This document shows positions 31,697 through 41,254 of a DNA stretch of 50,913 nt, in pieces (within the stretch, counting starts at the first letter, position 1; each line of letters opens with the position of its first letter). A program made the translations under genes and the position numbers. A model generated the notes under the pieces. It saw nothing but the letters and a program-made list of their open reading frames with translations, was not told the origin of the DNA and did no database searches. Location: contig QFOD01000030.1 of NCBI GenBank assembly GCA_003241055.1, positions 1 to 50,913 of the forward strand, written 5' to 3'. The DNA is from Roseateles depolymerans. Its GTDB lineage: Bacteria > Pseudomonadota > Gammaproteobacteria > Burkholderiales > Burkholderiaceae_C.

Positions 31697-32881
31697 ATGG
31701 ATCTTTACCTGCTCGACTGGGCCAACCTGCTGCTGCGCTGGCTGCACGTCATCACCGTCATCGCCTGGATAGGCGCGTCCTTCTACTTCGTGTGGCTGGA
31801 CAACCACCTGCAGCCGCCCGGCGGTGCCGACCTGCAGGCCAAGGGCGTCAGCGGCGAACTCTGGGCCGTGCATGGCGGCGGCTTCTACAACCCGCAGAAA
31901 TACATGGTGGCGCCGGGCGACCTGCCCGAGAAGCTGCACTGGTTCTACTGGGAGAGCTACTGGACCTGGATGAGCGGCTTCGCGCTGTTCACCGTGCTCT
32001 ACCTCTTCAACGCCGGCCAGATGCTGGTGGACCCGCGGGTGCATGCCTGGGGCGCACCCTGGCAGGCAGGGCTGGCGGCGCTGGGCTTTCTGGTGGCGGG
32101 CTGGCTGGTCTATGACCTGGCCTGCCGTCACTTGGGCCGCACCGCAGACGGCCAGATCGGGCATGACGGCCGCGTGATGGCGGTGGTGGCGGTGTTCGTG
32201 GTGGCCGCGGCCTGGTTCGCGGCCCAGCTGTTCCCCGGCCGCGCGGCGTTTCTCATCGTCGGCGCGATGCTGGCGACCCTGATGACCGCCAACGTGGCGC
32301 ACTGGATCATCCCGGGCCAGCGCAAGGTGATCGCGCAGATGCGTGCCGGCCAGAAGGCCGACCCCATCCATGGCCAGCGCGGCAAGCAGCGCAGCGTGCA
32401 CAACACCTACTTCACGCTGCCGGTGCTGATCGCGATGCTCAGCAACCATTACGGCCAGCTCTACCAGCATGCGTGGAACTGGCTGTTGCTGTGCGTGCTG
32501 ATGGCCGCCGGCGTGGCCATCCGTGTGTTCTTCGTGAAGCGCCACAAGGGCGTGAACAGCTGGGGCGCCGTGGTGCTCGTGCTGGCGCTGCTGGCAGCCC
32601 TGATCGTGGCGCTGGCGCCGCGCGGCGGCGCGACCGTGGCGGGCGCCCCGGCGGTGACGCTGGCGCAGGCCGAGGCCGTCGTGCAGCAGCGCTGCCTGGC
32701 CTGCCACAGCGGCGAGGCGGCGCAAAAGGGCGTCCGACTGGATTCGGCCGAGGGCCTGCTGGCCCACCGTGCCCAGATCTACCAGCAGGTGGTGGTGCAG
32801 CGGACCATGCCGCTGAACAACGCCACCGCGATCACCGACGACGAGCGGGCACTGCTCGGCCGCTGGGCGTTGGCGCGTTGA
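31697..32881 (+). CDS. puuD: Membrane-bound urate oxidase PuuD with C-terminal cytochrome c domain
   Basis: A 394-residue protein with seven to eight membrane helices: WANLLLRWLHVITVIAWIGA, SYWTWMSGFALFTVLYLF, LAALGFLVAGWLVYDLAC, MAVVAVFVVAAAWFAA, FLIVGAMLATLMTANVAHWI, SVHNTYFTLPVLIAML, WLLLCVLMAAGVAI and AVVLVLALLAALIVAL. The C-terminal domain has the haem motif CLACH at residues 333-337 and a later Met ligand candidate in QRTMPLNN. PuuD oxidises urate to 5-hydroxyisourate and passes electrons to the respiratory chain, replacing the soluble urate oxidase. It is transcribed alone here, with about 175 bases of upstream sequence to the divergent binding-protein gene. Confidence 0.93.
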   Translation: MDLYLLDWANLLLRWLHVITVIAWIGASFYFVWLDNHLQPPGGADLQAKGVSGELWAVHGGGFYNPQKYMVAPGDLPEKLHWFYWESYWTWMSGFALFTVLYLFNAGQMLVDPRVHAWGAPWQAGLAALGFLVAGWLVYDLACRHLGRTADGQIGHDGRVMAVVAVFVVAAAWFAAQLFPGRAAFLIVGAMLATLMTANVAHWIIPGQRKVIAQMRAGQKADPIHGQRGKQRSVHNTYFTLPVLIAMLSNHYGQLYQHAWNWLLLCVLMAAGVAIRVFFVKRHKGVNSWGAVVLVLALLAALIVALAPRGGATVAGAPAVTLAQAEAVVQQRCLACHSGEAAQKGVRLDSAEGLLAHRAQIYQQVVVQRTMPLNNATAITDDERALLGRWALAR

Positions 32882-33130
32882 TGTGATGACGAAGCCAGGG
32901 TAAGCCCGGGGTCGCGGCGCTCGGTGCCGACGCTGCGTGATGCAGCACTGGACGCGGATTTCAAGTGCCCTTGGTGCTGGAGCCACGCATTCGCGGGGGG
33001 ACTCCGTATTCACCCTCGCGGCGTGAAAAATGCCGCATGCGATAAACCTGACACCGCTGCCAAACGGGCCCCGTGCCCGTGCCTGGCACCGCGATTCGAG
33101 CCAGTGTTTCTCCAATCCAGGGGCATCGTC
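32882..33130. other. Intergenic region between puuD and the PEP-CTERM gene
   Basis: About 250 bases. A GTGCCCGTGCC repeat followed by CTGGCACCGCGATTCGA at 33083-33099 resembles a sigma-54 -24 element, but the -12 GC is inverted to CG. No clear terminator for puuD is seen, and no ORF here is convincing. Confidence 0.35.
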
Positions 33131-33832
33131 ATGTCGCTTTCCATTGCCATCCGCTCCAGCCTGCGCCGTGCCGGCGTGCTGGGCGCCGTCGCCGCGGCCA
33201 GTCTGGCCGCATTGGCCGGTCAGGCTCACGCCTCCACCTATACCGAGGTGGGTGATGCCGGCCAGACCCTCGCAACCGTGCAGGACACCTCGTCCGCCGG
33301 CCCGCTGCAGAGCCTCACCAGCATCTCGGGCTCCGTGCTGTCGTCGACCGACGCCGACCTGTACCTGATCCACATCGCCGACGCCGCCAGCTTCATGGCC
33401 AGCGCCGACGCCGGCACCCAGCTGTTCGACCCGCAGCTCTTCCTGCTGACGCTGAGCGGCACGGCTGTGGCGCTGAACGATGACGCGGCGGGTGGCCAGA
33501 GCACGCTGCCCACCTTGAGCGGCATCACGGGCCTGACGGCCGGCTTCTACATCCTGGGCATCTCGCAGAGCGGCTACGACCCGGTGAACGCGGTCAACCA
33601 GCTGCTGTTCGCCACGGGCCTGCCCACCGACATCCGCTACGCCGCCACCGGCCTGCAGCCCACCACGCTGGGCGGCTTCTCGGACGGCACCTTCTTCGCC
33701 GACAGCGGTACCTACACGATCAATCTGGCCGGGGTCGACAGCCTGAGCGTCTCCGCCGTGCCGGAACCGTCCACGGCCCTGCTGTTCGCCGCCGGTGGCC
33801 TGCTGGCCGCGCTGCGCCGCCGCCGCGCCTGA
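33131..33832 (+). CDS. PEP-CTERM protein with a pre-peptidase-like domain
   Basis: A 233-residue exported protein. The signal peptide is MSLSIAIRSSLRRAGVLGAV through AGQAHAS. The body has the DxDLYLIHIADAASF and ADAGTQLFDPQLFLLTLSGT pattern of bacterial pre-peptidase C-terminal (PPC) domains, here as the main domain. The sorting tail is VPEPSTALLFAAGGLLAALR followed by RRRA. It should be cleaved and released by exosortase. It lies 79 bases before a secreted protease, so the two may share a transcript. Confidence 0.88.
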   Translation: MSLSIAIRSSLRRAGVLGAVAAASLAALAGQAHASTYTEVGDAGQTLATVQDTSSAGPLQSLTSISGSVLSSTDADLYLIHIADAASFMASADAGTQLFDPQLFLLTLSGTAVALNDDAAGGQSTLPTLSGITGLTAGFYILGISQSGYDPVNAVNQLLFATGLPTDIRYAATGLQPTTLGGFSDGTFFADSGTYTINLAGVDSLSVSAVPEPSTALLFAAGGLLAALRRRRA

Positions 33833-33911
33833 GTCATCGCGTACCGCCGGTCACGGGTCGCCCGAGGGCGGCCGCCGCGTGGTGCTTCCAATCTCTTTCC
33901 AGGGTTTTGTC

Positions 33912-36767
33912 ATGAACAAGTTCACCCGCAATATGTGTGTGCTCGCGGCCCGCTGGTGGCCGATGGGCGTCCTGACCGTCTTCACCGGCACGCTGCAAGC
34001 CGGCCCCATCCCCGCCAAGCTGGGCTCCGGCCTGGGTGAGGTGGTGCAGCAGCAGCTGGCGGCCCGCACGGTGATCGGCAAGGGTCAGAGCAGCCGTTCG
34101 GCGGCCGACAACGGCATGCTCACCTTCGACACCAGCAGCAGCCTGATCCGCGATGCGCAGGGCCGGGTGCTGGTCAACGTGATCGTCGATGGCCGCTTTG
34201 CCCACGACCTGGTCAAGACCCAGGCGCGCTCGGTGGCGTCCATGCTGGTGACCGCCGAGGACCGCAAGTACCGCGCCGGCGTCATCGAAGGCTTCGTGCC
34301 CGAGAGCTCGCTGATCGCGCTGGCCAAGATTCCTGGCGTGTCGGCCGTGCACGGCGTGAACCGCCCCGAGCTGCATGTGGGCGCCGTGACCCAGCAGGGC
34401 GTGGTGCAGCACCGCGTCGACCAGCTGCCGGCCAACCTGACCGGTGCCGGCATCACCATCGGCGTGCTGTCCGATTCGTACGACAAGTCCACGGGCACCA
34501 TCAAGGAAGCCAACGACATCGCCAGCTGCGACCTGCCGGGTGCGGCCAACCCATGCGGCAACACGACGCCGGTGACCGTGCTGGAAGACGCTGCCAGCGC
34601 CACGTCCGACGAAGGCCGTGCCATGCTGCAGCTGGTGCACGACATGGCGCCCAAGGCCCGCCTGGGCTTTGCATCGGCCTTCAACGGCGACGTCTCGTTC
34701 GCGAACAACATCCGCGCGCTGGCCGGCGTGCAGGGCCTGCCGAACTCGCGGCCCGACTTCGCCGCGCAGGTCATCGTGGACGACGTGCAGTACTTCAACG
34801 AAGGCATGTTCGCCGACACCATCGTCGCCCAGGCGGTGGACGACGTGACGGCCATGGGCGTGTCCTACTTCTCCTCGGCCGGCAACACGCCGCCGACCCA
34901 GGGCTACGCCTCCGACTTCCGCCTGGTGCCTGCGGGCGCCAATGCCACGGCGGGCACCAACATCAACCTGAGCGGCGTGCCGGCCAACCTGTATGCCGGT
35001 GGCTTCCACAACTTCCGGACCGATGGTGGCCAGGACATCGCGCAGACCATCACGCTGGGCACCAGCCGCCAGCTGCGCATGACGCTGCAGTGGGACGACC
35101 CGTATGACGTGACCCCGTCCACGGTCGGCGCCCTGGTCACGCAGACCAGCGGCTCGCTGACCAGCAGCACCTCGGCCCCGACCTTCACCTTCAGCGCCAC
35201 GGCCGGCGGCCAGTACGTGATCGACGTGCACGGCGACTCCACCACCGCGGGTACGGGCAACCTGGACGTCATCGTCACGGTGATCCAGCCCGATGGCACG
35301 ACGCTGTCCACGACGGACACCGGCGCCGGCGAGAACTTCTCGTTCTTCGCCCCGCAGGGCGGCACGTACACGGTGCAGGTCACGGGCTACAACGGCGACA
35401 CCGGCAACTTCGTGGCGACCGTGAACCAGGGCTCCGGCGTGTCGCAGATGACCAGCGACTTCAACCTGCTGTTCTTCCACCCGACCACCGGCGCCTACCT
35501 GGGCTGTTCCTGCGAGAACAACCTGGCGACGAACCGCCCGGTCGAGCTGCCCAGCTCAATCACCTTCCCGACCTCGGTGACCACCGGCCAGGTCCAGCTC
35601 GTGATCTCGCGCGCCAACACGCCGACCGCGCCGCAGCCGGCCAGCCGCCTGCGCTACAAGATGCTGTCGTCCACCAACGGCACCACCGGCGCGCCGGCCG
35701 AGTACTTCTCGTACAGCACGCCCATCACCTACGGCCACAACTCGGCCGCCGGTGCCAATGGCGTGGCGGCCTACGGCCCCTTCAAGCCGGCCATTCCGGA
35801 GGACTTCACCTCCAGCGGCCCGGTGCGCATCGTGTGGGACCGCAACAACCAGCGCATCCCCGAGGCCCAGCAGGTGCGCCTGAAGCCCGAGATGGCGGCG
35901 ATGGACGGTGGCAACACGACCTTCTTCACGTCGGACACCAACCGCGACCTGGACACCTATCCGAACTTCTTCGGCACCAGTGCCGCTGCGCCGACCGCTG
36001 CGTCCATCGCCGCGCTGGTGCTGCAGGCCAAGGGCGGCCCGGGCTCGGTGACCCCGGCCCAGATGCGGACCATGCTGCAGCGCAGCGCCTTCCCGCATGA
36101 CCTGGACCCGTACTCGTCCAAGGCCCAGGCCATTGCCACCAACCGCGGCAAGGTCACGATCACGCTGGACGGCGACAACTCCGCCACCGCGCGCACCGAC
36201 CCCAACGCGTTCAGCATCTCCTACACCGGCCCCAGCAGCATCACCAGCATCACCTTCGATGCCACCAACGCCAACCCGGGCGGCGGCAACGTGACGGTGG
36301 CCAGCACGCCGGGCCTGGTGTTCGACACGCGCTCGGCGGGCCAGCCCTTCGTGGTGGGCAGTGGCAGCGTGGGCCTGTCCTCGGCCAACGTGACCGCCAC
36401 CAGCCTGAACCAGGCGCCCTCGCCCTCGGTGACCGGCCAGTTCTTCGGCCTCAAGCTGGACTTCACCTCCGGCAGCTTCACCGGCGGCAAGACGCTGCGC
36501 TTCGGAGTCGGCCGTGCGACCTACCGCTCGGCGTTCGCACCGCCGACGGGCGACTCGCGCGCCGCGAACTCGGCCGATCTGGCCGGCTCGCTGACGCGTC
36601 TGCCGGAGGGTACGCTCGCCTCGGGTGGCATCAGCTTCACCGGCACGCTGGCCGACGGCTCGACCTTCTCGGGCACGCTGGTCAACCGCATCGGCACGGG
36701 CTGGACCTTCCTGGATGGCTGGGGCTTCATCAACGCCCAGAGCGCGGTGAACCAGCCGCTGCCTTGA
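33912..36767 (+). CDS. Subtilisin-fold (S8/S53-type) secreted peptidase with Glu for His
   Basis: A 951-residue protein. The N-terminus MNKFTRNMCVLAARWWPMGV to TLQAG looks exported. The peptidase core has the catalytic Asp188 in IGVLSDSYD, the oxyanion Asn325 in SSAGNTPP and the nucleophile Ser690 in FFGTSAAAPTAAS. Where subtilisins carry HGTHVAG, this protein has DEGRAMLQLVHDMAPKA, so Glu234 stands in the His position, as in a recognised group of S8-like bacterial proteins and reminiscent of the Ser-Glu-Asp triad of sedolisins. A PPC-like beta domain (about 410-515) is inserted between Asn and Ser, and a beta-rich C-terminal region follows. It has no PEP-CTERM tail. Activity and pH optimum cannot be inferred from sequence alone. 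Confidence 0.8.
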   Translation: MNKFTRNMCVLAARWWPMGVLTVFTGTLQAGPIPAKLGSGLGEVVQQQLAARTVIGKGQSSRSAADNGMLTFDTSSSLIRDAQGRVLVNVIVDGRFAHDLVKTQARSVASMLVTAEDRKYRAGVIEGFVPESSLIALAKIPGVSAVHGVNRPELHVGAVTQQGVVQHRVDQLPANLTGAGITIGVLSDSYDKSTGTIKEANDIASCDLPGAANPCGNTTPVTVLEDAASATSDEGRAMLQLVHDMAPKARLGFASAFNGDVSFANNIRALAGVQGLPNSRPDFAAQVIVDDVQYFNEGMFADTIVAQAVDDVTAMGVSYFSSAGNTPPTQGYASDFRLVPAGANATAGTNINLSGVPANLYAGGFHNFRTDGGQDIAQTITLGTSRQLRMTLQWDDPYDVTPSTVGALVTQTSGSLTSSTSAPTFTFSATAGGQYVIDVHGDSTTAGTGNLDVIVTVIQPDGTTLSTTDTGAGENFSFFAPQGGTYTVQVTGYNGDTGNFVATVNQGSGVSQMTSDFNLLFFHPTTGAYLGCSCENNLATNRPVELPSSITFPTSVTTGQVQLVISRANTPTAPQPASRLRYKMLSSTNGTTGAPAEYFSYSTPITYGHNSAAGANGVAAYGPFKPAIPEDFTSSGPVRIVWDRNNQRIPEAQQVRLKPEMAAMDGGNTTFFTSDTNRDLDTYPNFFGTSAAAPTAASIAALVLQAKGGPGSVTPAQMRTMLQRSAFPHDLDPYSSKAQAIATNRGKVTITLDGDNSATARTDPNAFSISYTGPSSITSITFDATNANPGGGNVTVASTPGLVFDTRSAGQPFVVGSGSVGLSSANVTATSLNQAPSPSVTGQFFGLKLDFTSGSFTGGKTLRFGVGRATYRSAFAPPTGDSRAANSADLAGSLTRLPEGTLASGGISFTGTLADGSTFSGTLVNRIGTGWTFLDGWGFINAQSAVNQPLP

Positions 36768-36789
36768 CGCGCGCCTGAGCACCTCGAGA

Positions 36790-36813
36790 GGCCGGCCCCG
36801 TGCCGGCCTTTTT
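36790..36813 (+). terminator. Rho-independent terminator
   Basis: GGCCGGC (36790-36796) and GCCGGCC (36802-36808) form a 7-bp stem with a five-base loop and a following T run. It ends the peptidase transcript. Confidence 0.85.
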
Positions 36814-36861
36814 GCTTGTGCAGCCCCGATACTCGCCGCACCTCAGCCTGCCTGCCTGACC

Positions 36862-38151
36862 GTGGACCCTCGAGCCCTGTTGCGCCATCTCTACGACACC
36901 GCCGTCGCCCAGGCCCTGCCGGGCGAGGTGTTGGCCCGCCTGTTGCCTGCAGCGCCCGACCCGACCCGCGGCCGCACGCTGGTGCTGGGGGCTGGCAAGG
37001 CGGGGGGCGCCATGGCCCAGGCGCTGGAGGCGGCCTGGCCGGCGGACGCACCGCTGTCCGGCCTGGTCATCACGCGCTATGGCCATGTGCCGCCGGGCTA
37101 CCGGCCGCGTCGGCTGGAGGTGGTGGAGGCCGCGCATCCGGTGCCCGACCAGGCCGGCCTGGCCGCCAGCCAGCGGCAGCTCGCGATGACCCAGGGCCTG
37201 AGCGCGGACGACCTCGTCATCTGCCTGATTTCCGGTGGCGGCTCGGCGCTGCTGAGCCTGCCTGCGCACGGCCTGACCCTGGCCGACAAGCAGGCGGTGA
37301 ACCGCGCGCTGCTGATGAGCGGTGCCTCCATCGCCGAGATGAACTGCGTGCGCAAGCACCTGTCGGCGATCAAGGGCGGCCGGCTGGCCGCGGCCTGCGC
37401 GCCGGCGCGGGTGGTGACCCTCCTGATTAGCGACGTGCCGGGCGATGAGCCGGCCGTCATCGCCTCCGGGCCCACGGTGGCCGATGCCAGCAGCTGCGCC
37501 GAGGCGCTGGCCATCTGCCGTCGCTATGGCGTCGAGCTGCCGGCGGCCGCGCGTGCCGGGCTGGAGAGTGGCGCCTTCGAGACGCCCAAGCCCGGCGACC
37601 CGCGGCTGGCGCAGGGTGAGACCGTGATGCTGGCCACGCCGCAGATGAGCCTGGAGGCGGCAGCGCAGGCTGCGCGCGCGCAGGGGCTGGCGGTGCATGT
37701 GCTGAGCGACGAGATCGAGGGCGAGTCCCGCGTGGTGGGCGGCGTGCATGCGGCGCTGGCCCGTGCGGTTGCGCGCCGCGGTCAGCCGTTTGCGCGGCCC
37801 TGCGTGATCCTGTCCGGCGGCGAGACCACGGTGACGGTGAACCCTGCGCGTCCGCCGGGGCAGGGCGGGCGCGCCACCGAGTTCCTGCTGGGCTGCGCGC
37901 TGGCGCTGCAGGGCGAGCCCGGCGTGTGGGCGCTGGCGGCGGACACCGACGGCATCGACGGCGTGGGCCCGCACGCCGGGGCGCTGCTGACGCCTACCAG
38001 CCTGGCGCGCGCCCGTGCGCTGGGCCTGAACCCGCAGGCGCTGCTGGACGCGCATGACAGCGCGTCCTTCTTCGGGCCGCTGGGCGATCTGCTGGTGCCC
38101 GGCCCCAGCTATACCAATGTGAATGATTTCCGCGCACTGCTGGTGATGTGA
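36862..38151 (+). CDS. Glycerate 2-kinase (DUF4147/MOFRL type)
   Basis: A 429-residue kinase starting at a GTG at 36862. The N-terminal DUF4147 domain has TLVLGAGKAGGAMAQALEAA, ICLISGGGSALLSLPAHGLT and MNCVRKHLSAIKGGRLAAA, which build the glycerate and ATP sites. The C-terminal MOFRL part has VILSGGETTVTVNPARPPGQ and ALAADTDGIDGVGPHAGALL. It phosphorylates glycerate to 2-phosphoglycerate in serine-cycle, tartronate or glyoxylate pathways. No partner gene of those pathways is adjacent, although the allantoin pathway nearby ends in glyoxylate, which could feed it. Confidence 0.9.
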   Translation: MDPRALLRHLYDTAVAQALPGEVLARLLPAAPDPTRGRTLVLGAGKAGGAMAQALEAAWPADAPLSGLVITRYGHVPPGYRPRRLEVVEAAHPVPDQAGLAASQRQLAMTQGLSADDLVICLISGGGSALLSLPAHGLTLADKQAVNRALLMSGASIAEMNCVRKHLSAIKGGRLAAACAPARVVTLLISDVPGDEPAVIASGPTVADASSCAEALAICRRYGVELPAAARAGLESGAFETPKPGDPRLAQGETVMLATPQMSLEAAAQAARAQGLAVHVLSDEIEGESRVVGGVHAALARAVARRGQPFARPCVILSGGETTVTVNPARPPGQGGRATEFLLGCALALQGEPGVWALAADTDGIDGVGPHAGALLTPTSLARARALGLNPQALLDAHDSASFFGPLGDLLVPGPSYTNVNDFRALLVM

Positions 38152-38219
38152 GGCGATCGGGCCGCCTGGCGCGGCCAGCGCTTCGCGCCGCAGCGCGACG
38201 ATGAGGGAGGAAGAACCAG

Positions 38220-41180
38220 ATGAGCCCCATGGACAAGCCGCGTGCGCTGAGGGCGCCGACGCGGGTCTTGCTGCTGGCCGCCTTGGCGGCATGCCTGGGC
38301 CCCATGACGACGGGCGCGCTCGCGCAGACCGCGGCCCGGTCGCGCCCGGCGGCGTCTGTACCCGGTGCGGCGCCGGCCAAGGTGAGCAAAACCAGTGGGG
38401 CCAAGCAGGCCAAGGACGCCAAATCCGTGCCCGCCTACCCGGCGGTGCCGGCCGATGCGGGCTACCGTTTCGGCCCGACGCCGGCCTGGGTCAAGCCGCT
38501 GCCGCCGGCTGAGGCCGGTGCCGGTGGCGGCGCGCCGGCCGGCGCCAAGGCCCTGCGTGAGCCGCTGGCCGATGTGCAGATCCAGGTGGCGCCGCAGTCG
38601 CGCACCGCCAGCTATGTGCACCTGCAGCGGGTCGCGCTGGACGCCTCCGTGCTGCGCGAGGTGTCAGAGCCCCAGATCGGCTTCAACCCGGCCTACCAGC
38701 AGCTGGTCATCCACCAGGTGGCGGTGCTGCGCGAGGGCCGCCGCGAGGACCGGCTGAAGGGCGCCCGCATCGAGATGATGCGCCGCGAGCAGGGCCTGGA
38801 GCGCCAGATGATCGACGGCGTGCGCACCGCGCTGGTGGTGATCAGCGACGTGCGCGTGGGCGATGTGGTGGAGGTGGCCTACACGCTGGAGGGCGAGAAC
38901 CCCATCTTCGAGGGCCGCTTTGCGACCCTGCTGCACCTGGCCGACGACGCGCCCATGGACCGCCTGCACCTGCGGGTGGAGGCGCCGCTGGACCGCCCGC
39001 TGCAGGTGCGCGGCATCGCGACCGACTTCGTGCCCGAGCGTTTCGAGGAGGGTGGGCGCCAGGTCTTGCGCGTGCAGCGCAGCCAGGTGCCGGCCGTCGT
39101 CGACGAGGCCGGCACGCCGCCGTGGTTCAAGGTGTTCCCGGCGTTGCAGGTCAGCGACTATGCGGACTGGGCCGAGCTGGATCGCTGGGCCCAGCGCCTG
39201 TTCGCGCCCGAGCCCGGGTCGGCCGAGAAGCTGGCCGCGCAGCTGACGGAGCTGCTGCCGGAATTCAAGGACGCCACGCCCGAGGCCCGCGTCGCGGCGG
39301 TGCTGCGCTTCGTGCAGGACGAGGTGCGCTATTTCTCGGCCTCGCTGGGCGAGAGCTCGCATCGCCCCAAGCCGGCAGCGCGCACGCTGGCGGAGCGCCT
39401 GGGCGACTGCAAGGACAAGGTGCTCCTGTTCAACACGCTGCTGGCCGGCCTGGGCGTGCAGGCGCAACCGACGCTGGTGTCGAGCTTCCGCAACCGCGGC
39501 GTCCGCAACTACCTGCCGGGGCACGATCTGTTCGACCACGTGATCAGCCGCGTGCAGATCGGCGAGGCGGTCTACTACCTCGACCCCACGCTGACCGGCC
39601 AGGGCCTGTCGCTGGAGAAGCGCGGCTACTTCCCCTACGGCGCGGGTCTGGTGGTGGGCGCCGGTGCGCAGGGGCCGGTGGCGATCGCGCCGCCCGGCTT
39701 TGCGCAGGACGCCCTGAGCTTCTTCCAGGACTGGGATCTGTCCGACCTGAAGCGGCCGGCGCAACTGCACACCCGCTTTCGCGCCAGCGGTCTGGCGGCC
39801 GAGCGCTGGCGCGCCGTGCTGGCGCAGGCCGGGGCCGACAAGCTGGCCGAGGCCATCGGGGGCAACTATGTGAAGTCCGTGCCCGGCCTGGTGAGCGTGG
39901 GCGCGGCGGAGATCAAGGACGACCGGGCCAGCAACGAGTTCGAGCTGGGCCTGCGTTTCGAGCACCCGGCGCCGGGCCGCTATCAGCGCGGCGTGCTGGA
40001 GCTGGAGCTGCCGACGCTGGAGCTGGGCGAGGTGCTGGTGGTGCCCGCCGAGGCGCGCCGCCGCTATCCCTACTGGCTGGACCTGCCGCGCCGGGTGGAT
40101 CTGCGCATCGCGGTCAAGGGCCCGCGGCCTTTCGCGGCGACGCCACCCGCGCCGCAGCAGTTGGGCGACAAGCATTTCAGTTTCTCCAGCCGGGTCGAGG
40201 CCGAGGGTGGGGCGATGGTGTCGGTGGTGCGCTACGAGCGTCGCGGCGACGAGGTGCTGCCGGGCGACCTGGAGGGTTATCGCGAGCGCGTGGCGCGGGC
40301 GCACCAGCTGGTGAACAACCGGGCCCGGCTGGCGCTGCTGGACTTCCGCGCGCCCGGGCTGGAGCCGGAGTTCACGGCCATCGACCGCCGCCTGGCGGCC
40401 TACCGGGGCAGCAAGCCCGACGAGCTGTATCAGATCCTGCAGGCCAACGAGATCACGCGCCTGATTGGCAGACAGCTGCTGCCGCAGATCCAGCCGGGCA
40501 GCCGGCTGGCGGCCCGGGTGCTGGCCGAGCGGGCGCAGGCCAGCAATCTGCTGGGCGATTTCGACGGCGGCCTGGCCGACGCCGAGCAGGCCCTGAAGAT
40601 CCAGCAGCCGCCGGAAGATGCCGCCGCGGCGCTGGAGGCGCGTGGCGTGGCGCTGATCGGCCTGGGCCGGCCGGCCCAGGCGCTGGCCGCCTTCAGCGAG
40701 CAGGCGGCGCTGGACAGCAGCAACCCGCCCGGCTCCTGGCTGGGCACGGCGCACTACCTGCTGGGCGACTACGCCCGGGCCGAAGCCGCGGCGCGCGACA
40801 GCGCCGCGCAGGCCAGCGGCGAGCCGCGCCAGTTCGCACTGCTGTGGGTCTACCTCGCGGCGGAACGCCAGGGCGGGCGCGGGCGTGCGGCGATTGCCGA
40901 CGAGCTGGCCGGCCTGGATGCGAGCACCGACAGCTGGGGGGCGTCGCTGCTGCGTTACCTCGGTGGTGCGCTGGACCGCGACGGCCTGCTCAAGCTGGCC
41001 AAGGCCCAGCCCGCGCAGGAGCGGCTGCGTCTGGCCGAGGCCTATTTCTTCATCGGCCAGCAGCTGGCGGCTCAGGGGCGGGCCGGCGAGGCGCGGCCGT
41101 GGTTCGAGCGCACGCTGAGCACCCAGGCCTTGCCCTACCGGGAGTTCACGCTCGCGCAATGGGAGCTCAAGCAGCGCTGA
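38220..41180 (+). CDS. DUF3857 / transglutaminase-like / TPR protein
   Basis: A 986-residue exported protein with a signal peptide (RVLLLAALAACLGPMTTGAL) and an Ala/Lys-rich linker. The DUF3857 domain follows (IGFNPAYQQLVIHQVAVLRE, VYTL-like beta strands). The transglutaminase-like core has Cys in LGDCKDKVLLFNTLLAGLGV, His in FDHVISRVQI and Asp in YYLDPTLTGQGL, the complete Cys-His-Asp set. The C-terminal 250 residues are TPR-like helices (ADAEQALKIQQPPEDAAAAL, YLLGDYARAEAAARD). Such proteins are thought to remodel periplasmic or surface proteins, and their substrates are unknown. A GGGAGG ribosome site precedes the ATG. Confidence 0.85.
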   Translation: MSPMDKPRALRAPTRVLLLAALAACLGPMTTGALAQTAARSRPAASVPGAAPAKVSKTSGAKQAKDAKSVPAYPAVPADAGYRFGPTPAWVKPLPPAEAGAGGGAPAGAKALREPLADVQIQVAPQSRTASYVHLQRVALDASVLREVSEPQIGFNPAYQQLVIHQVAVLREGRREDRLKGARIEMMRREQGLERQMIDGVRTALVVISDVRVGDVVEVAYTLEGENPIFEGRFATLLHLADDAPMDRLHLRVEAPLDRPLQVRGIATDFVPERFEEGGRQVLRVQRSQVPAVVDEAGTPPWFKVFPALQVSDYADWAELDRWAQRLFAPEPGSAEKLAAQLTELLPEFKDATPEARVAAVLRFVQDEVRYFSASLGESSHRPKPAARTLAERLGDCKDKVLLFNTLLAGLGVQAQPTLVSSFRNRGVRNYLPGHDLFDHVISRVQIGEAVYYLDPTLTGQGLSLEKRGYFPYGAGLVVGAGAQGPVAIAPPGFAQDALSFFQDWDLSDLKRPAQLHTRFRASGLAAERWRAVLAQAGADKLAEAIGGNYVKSVPGLVSVGAAEIKDDRASNEFELGLRFEHPAPGRYQRGVLELELPTLELGEVLVVPAEARRRYPYWLDLPRRVDLRIAVKGPRPFAATPPAPQQLGDKHFSFSSRVEAEGGAMVSVVRYERRGDEVLPGDLEGYRERVARAHQLVNNRARLALLDFRAPGLEPEFTAIDRRLAAYRGSKPDELYQILQANEITRLIGRQLLPQIQPGSRLAARVLAERAQASNLLGDFDGGLADAEQALKIQQPPEDAAAALEARGVALIGLGRPAQALAAFSEQAALDSSNPPGSWLGTAHYLLGDYARAEAAARDSAAQASGEPRQFALLWVYLAAERQGGRGRAAIADELAGLDASTDSWGASLLRYLGGALDRDGLLKLAKAQPAQERLRLAEAYFFIGQQLAAQGRAGEARPWFERTLSTQALPYREFTLAQWELKQR

Positions 41181-41254
41181 AGGCCCGCAGTACGGGTCGG
41201 GCCGGCCCGCCAGTTACCATGCCGGCCCCATGCCCAGCTCTCGACGACCCCTCC

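Noticed and set aside
33083..33099. Sigma-54 promoter before the PEP-CTERM gene at 33131 (TGGCAC plus TTCGA)
   Set aside because: The invariant GC of the -12 element is inverted to CG, and the distance differs from the shared element of the other two PEP-CTERM genes.
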